From the NCBI GenBank assembly GCA_946530775.1, contig CAMNAH010000005.1, positions 1 to 16,124 on the forward strand: 16,124 nucleotides of DNA, in the 5' to 3' direction. Below the pieces are notes generated by a model, which was not told where the DNA came from, did not search any database, and saw only the letters and a list, made by a program, of their open reading frames with translations. Source of the DNA: an uncultured Coriobacteriales bacterium (GTDB lineage Bacteria; Actinomycetota; Coriobacteriia; Coriobacteriales; Atopobiaceae). Positions 15,244-16,124 of this stretch are shown piece by piece. Position 1 is the first letter of the stretch; each line of letters begins with the position of its first letter. A program made the position numbers and the translations under genes.

Positions 15244-16124
15244 CTACATCTTCCCCGGATGAATGGAGCGCAGGTAGTCCCTGAGCTCGTAGACCTTCTC
15301 CATGGCGAACTTCTCCATGGCCTCGGCCTGCTGCTTGCGGCCCTTCACGTTGAGCGACTCGAACGTGATGGGGTCTCCCACCTTCGCGAAGACGCGCTGG
15401 AAGATCTTGGGGATGGGGTTGCCCTTGCTGCGCAGGTCGCGCGCGCCCACGATGGCAACGGGCTGCACGGGGGCCTTGGCGAGCTGCGCCATGAGGGCGA
15501 AACCGCCGTGGATCGTGACCTCCTCATCGTCGGACTTGATGCGCGTCCCCTCGGGGAACACGAGCACGTGCTCGCCGCGCTCAAGCGCTGCGCGCGCACG
15601 GCGGACGGCCTTCATGTCTGCGGTGCCGCGGTTCACGGGAATGCCGCCCACGCGCGAGAAGAACCATGTGGTGAGCTTGTTGACGTTGAACTCGCTCTTG
15701 AAGATGGGACGCACCGCGATGCCGCGCACGCCGCACGAGACGATGATGAGGATGGGGTCGAGCAGCGCGCCATGGTTCATGATGATCATGCGGCCGCAGC
15801 TCTTGTCGGTGAGCTTGTCCAGGTCCTCGATCGACCAAGGCCAGAGGACCTTGGTGACACCGCCGACCACGCCCACAACAAGGCCATAGAACGCCTTGGT
15901 AGGAAGCGGATACTCGCTCATGGCGTGATCGTAGTAATCATCGAAGGAGTTGCCCGCGAAGGCACGCAGAGGGCCCGTCGCCTTCTTCTCCTTTTTGGAA
16001 GTCTTGACGTTCTTCTTAGCAGCGGGCTCGCGAGAGGGATTCACCGCAGGCGCTGCAGAAGGCTCAGGAGATTGCTCTGCGAACGTCCTCGCTGCAGAGG
16101 GCGCAGCTGCGGAATGTTCGCCGA
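15244..16124 (-). CDS. plsC: 1-acyl-sn-glycerol-3-phosphate acyltransferase (PlsC-like), 5' end beyond right edge
   Basis: The acyltransferase domain converts lysophosphatidic acid to phosphatidic acid. All four family blocks are seen: the catalytic HX4D in NHGALLDPI, GGIPVNRG, FPEGTR, and QPVAIVGA. One hydrophobic stretch precedes the catalytic block (FYGLVVGVVGGVTKVLW). Upstream of it the frame remains open to the window edge: a basic Lys/Thr/Ser-rich segment (KKNVKTSKKEKK) and then an Ala/Pro/Ser/Glu-rich linker. The GTG at 16044 and the ATG at 15921 both lack a Shine-Dalgarno, so I treat the gene as continuing past base 16124, possibly as a C-terminal domain of a longer or fused protein. 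It sits 3 bp before ispH. Domain call is firm; the full length is not known. Confidence 0.88.
   Translation of the reverse strand, partial: GEHSAAAPSAARTFAEQSPEPSAAPAVNPSREPAAKKNVKTSKKEKKATGPLRAFAGNSFDDYYDHAMSEYPLPTKAFYGLVVGVVGGVTKVLWPWSIEDLDKLTDKSCGRMIIMNHGALLDPILIIVSCGVRGIAVRPIFKSEFNVNKLTTWFFSRVGGIPVNRGTADMKAVRRARAALERGEHVLVFPEGTRIKSDDEEVTIHGGFALMAQLAKAPVQPVAIVGARDLRSKGNPIPKIFQRVFAKVGDPITFESLNVKGRKQQAEAMEKFAMEKVYELRDYLRSIHPGKM

Noticed and set aside
1..16124. Search for tRNA, rRNA, CRISPR, insertion sequence or phage signatures
   Set aside because: No regularly spaced repeats, transposase or integrase motifs, or RNA-gene-like stretches were seen; nearly all bases are accounted for by recognised proteins.

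Overview
The window is a GC-rich bacterial chromosome segment that is coding almost from edge to edge and carries core metabolic and ribosome-biogenesis genes. Gene content and order (plsC-ispH-DUF512, then der-plsY-gpsA-rpe-nifS-zinc ribbon-coaBC-nfo), the anaerobic-type glycerol-3-phosphate dehydrogenase pair and the base composition suggest an anaerobic actinobacterium of the class Coriobacteriia (Collinsella/Olsenella-like). That placement is an inference from pattern; no 16S gene or other marker is present.

Layout. Thirteen complete or nearly complete genes and one edge fragment lie on the minus strand and must be read from high to low coordinates. The first block (16124 down to 13022) is plsC (5' end off the window), ispH and a PDZ/radical-SAM DUF512 protein, packed with 3 bp or less between genes. 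A single plus-strand gene (11909-13033) for an unrecognised polytopic membrane protein then interrupts the run. Its 3' end overlaps the DUF512 gene tail-to-tail by 12 bp, and its 5' end faces der across a 213-bp divergent intergenic region, the only sizeable non-coding stretch. The second block (11695 down to the left edge) is der, plsY, gpsA, rpe, a cysteine desulfurase, a coiled-coil zinc-ribbon protein, coaBC, nfo, an Uup-like ABC-F ATPase, and a two-gene flavoprotein unit (GlpA-like dehydrogenase plus a partner FAD/NAD oxidoreductase cut by the left edge). Every junction in this block is an overlap or a gap of 8 bp or less, except the 84 bp before the glpA-like gene, so it reads as one long transcription unit with a likely promoter upstream of der.

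Functional links. GpsA makes sn-glycerol-3-phosphate, PlsY adds the first acyl chain and PlsC the second, giving phosphatidic acid; the GlpA-like pair would oxidise glycerol-3-phosphate in the opposite direction. IspH supplies isoprenoid precursors and is an Fe-S enzyme, as are the radical-SAM protein and the GlpA-like enzyme, and the cysteine desulfurase encoded here could supply sulfur for such clusters. CoaBC makes 4'-phosphopantetheine for CoA, Rpe serves the pentose phosphate pathway, Nfo repairs abasic sites, and Der and the ABC-F protein act on ribosomes.

Translation is tightly coupled: several proteins end in Glu-Glu or Lys-Glu codons that double as the Shine-Dalgarno sequence of the next gene, and two genes appear to start at TTG. 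No tRNA, rRNA, CRISPR array, insertion sequence, phage gene or clear intrinsic terminator was seen, and no gene-free stretch exceeds about 213 bp. The most unusual item is the plus-strand membrane protein gene wedged into an otherwise conserved neighbourhood. I do not see convincing evidence of a new defence or biosynthetic system.
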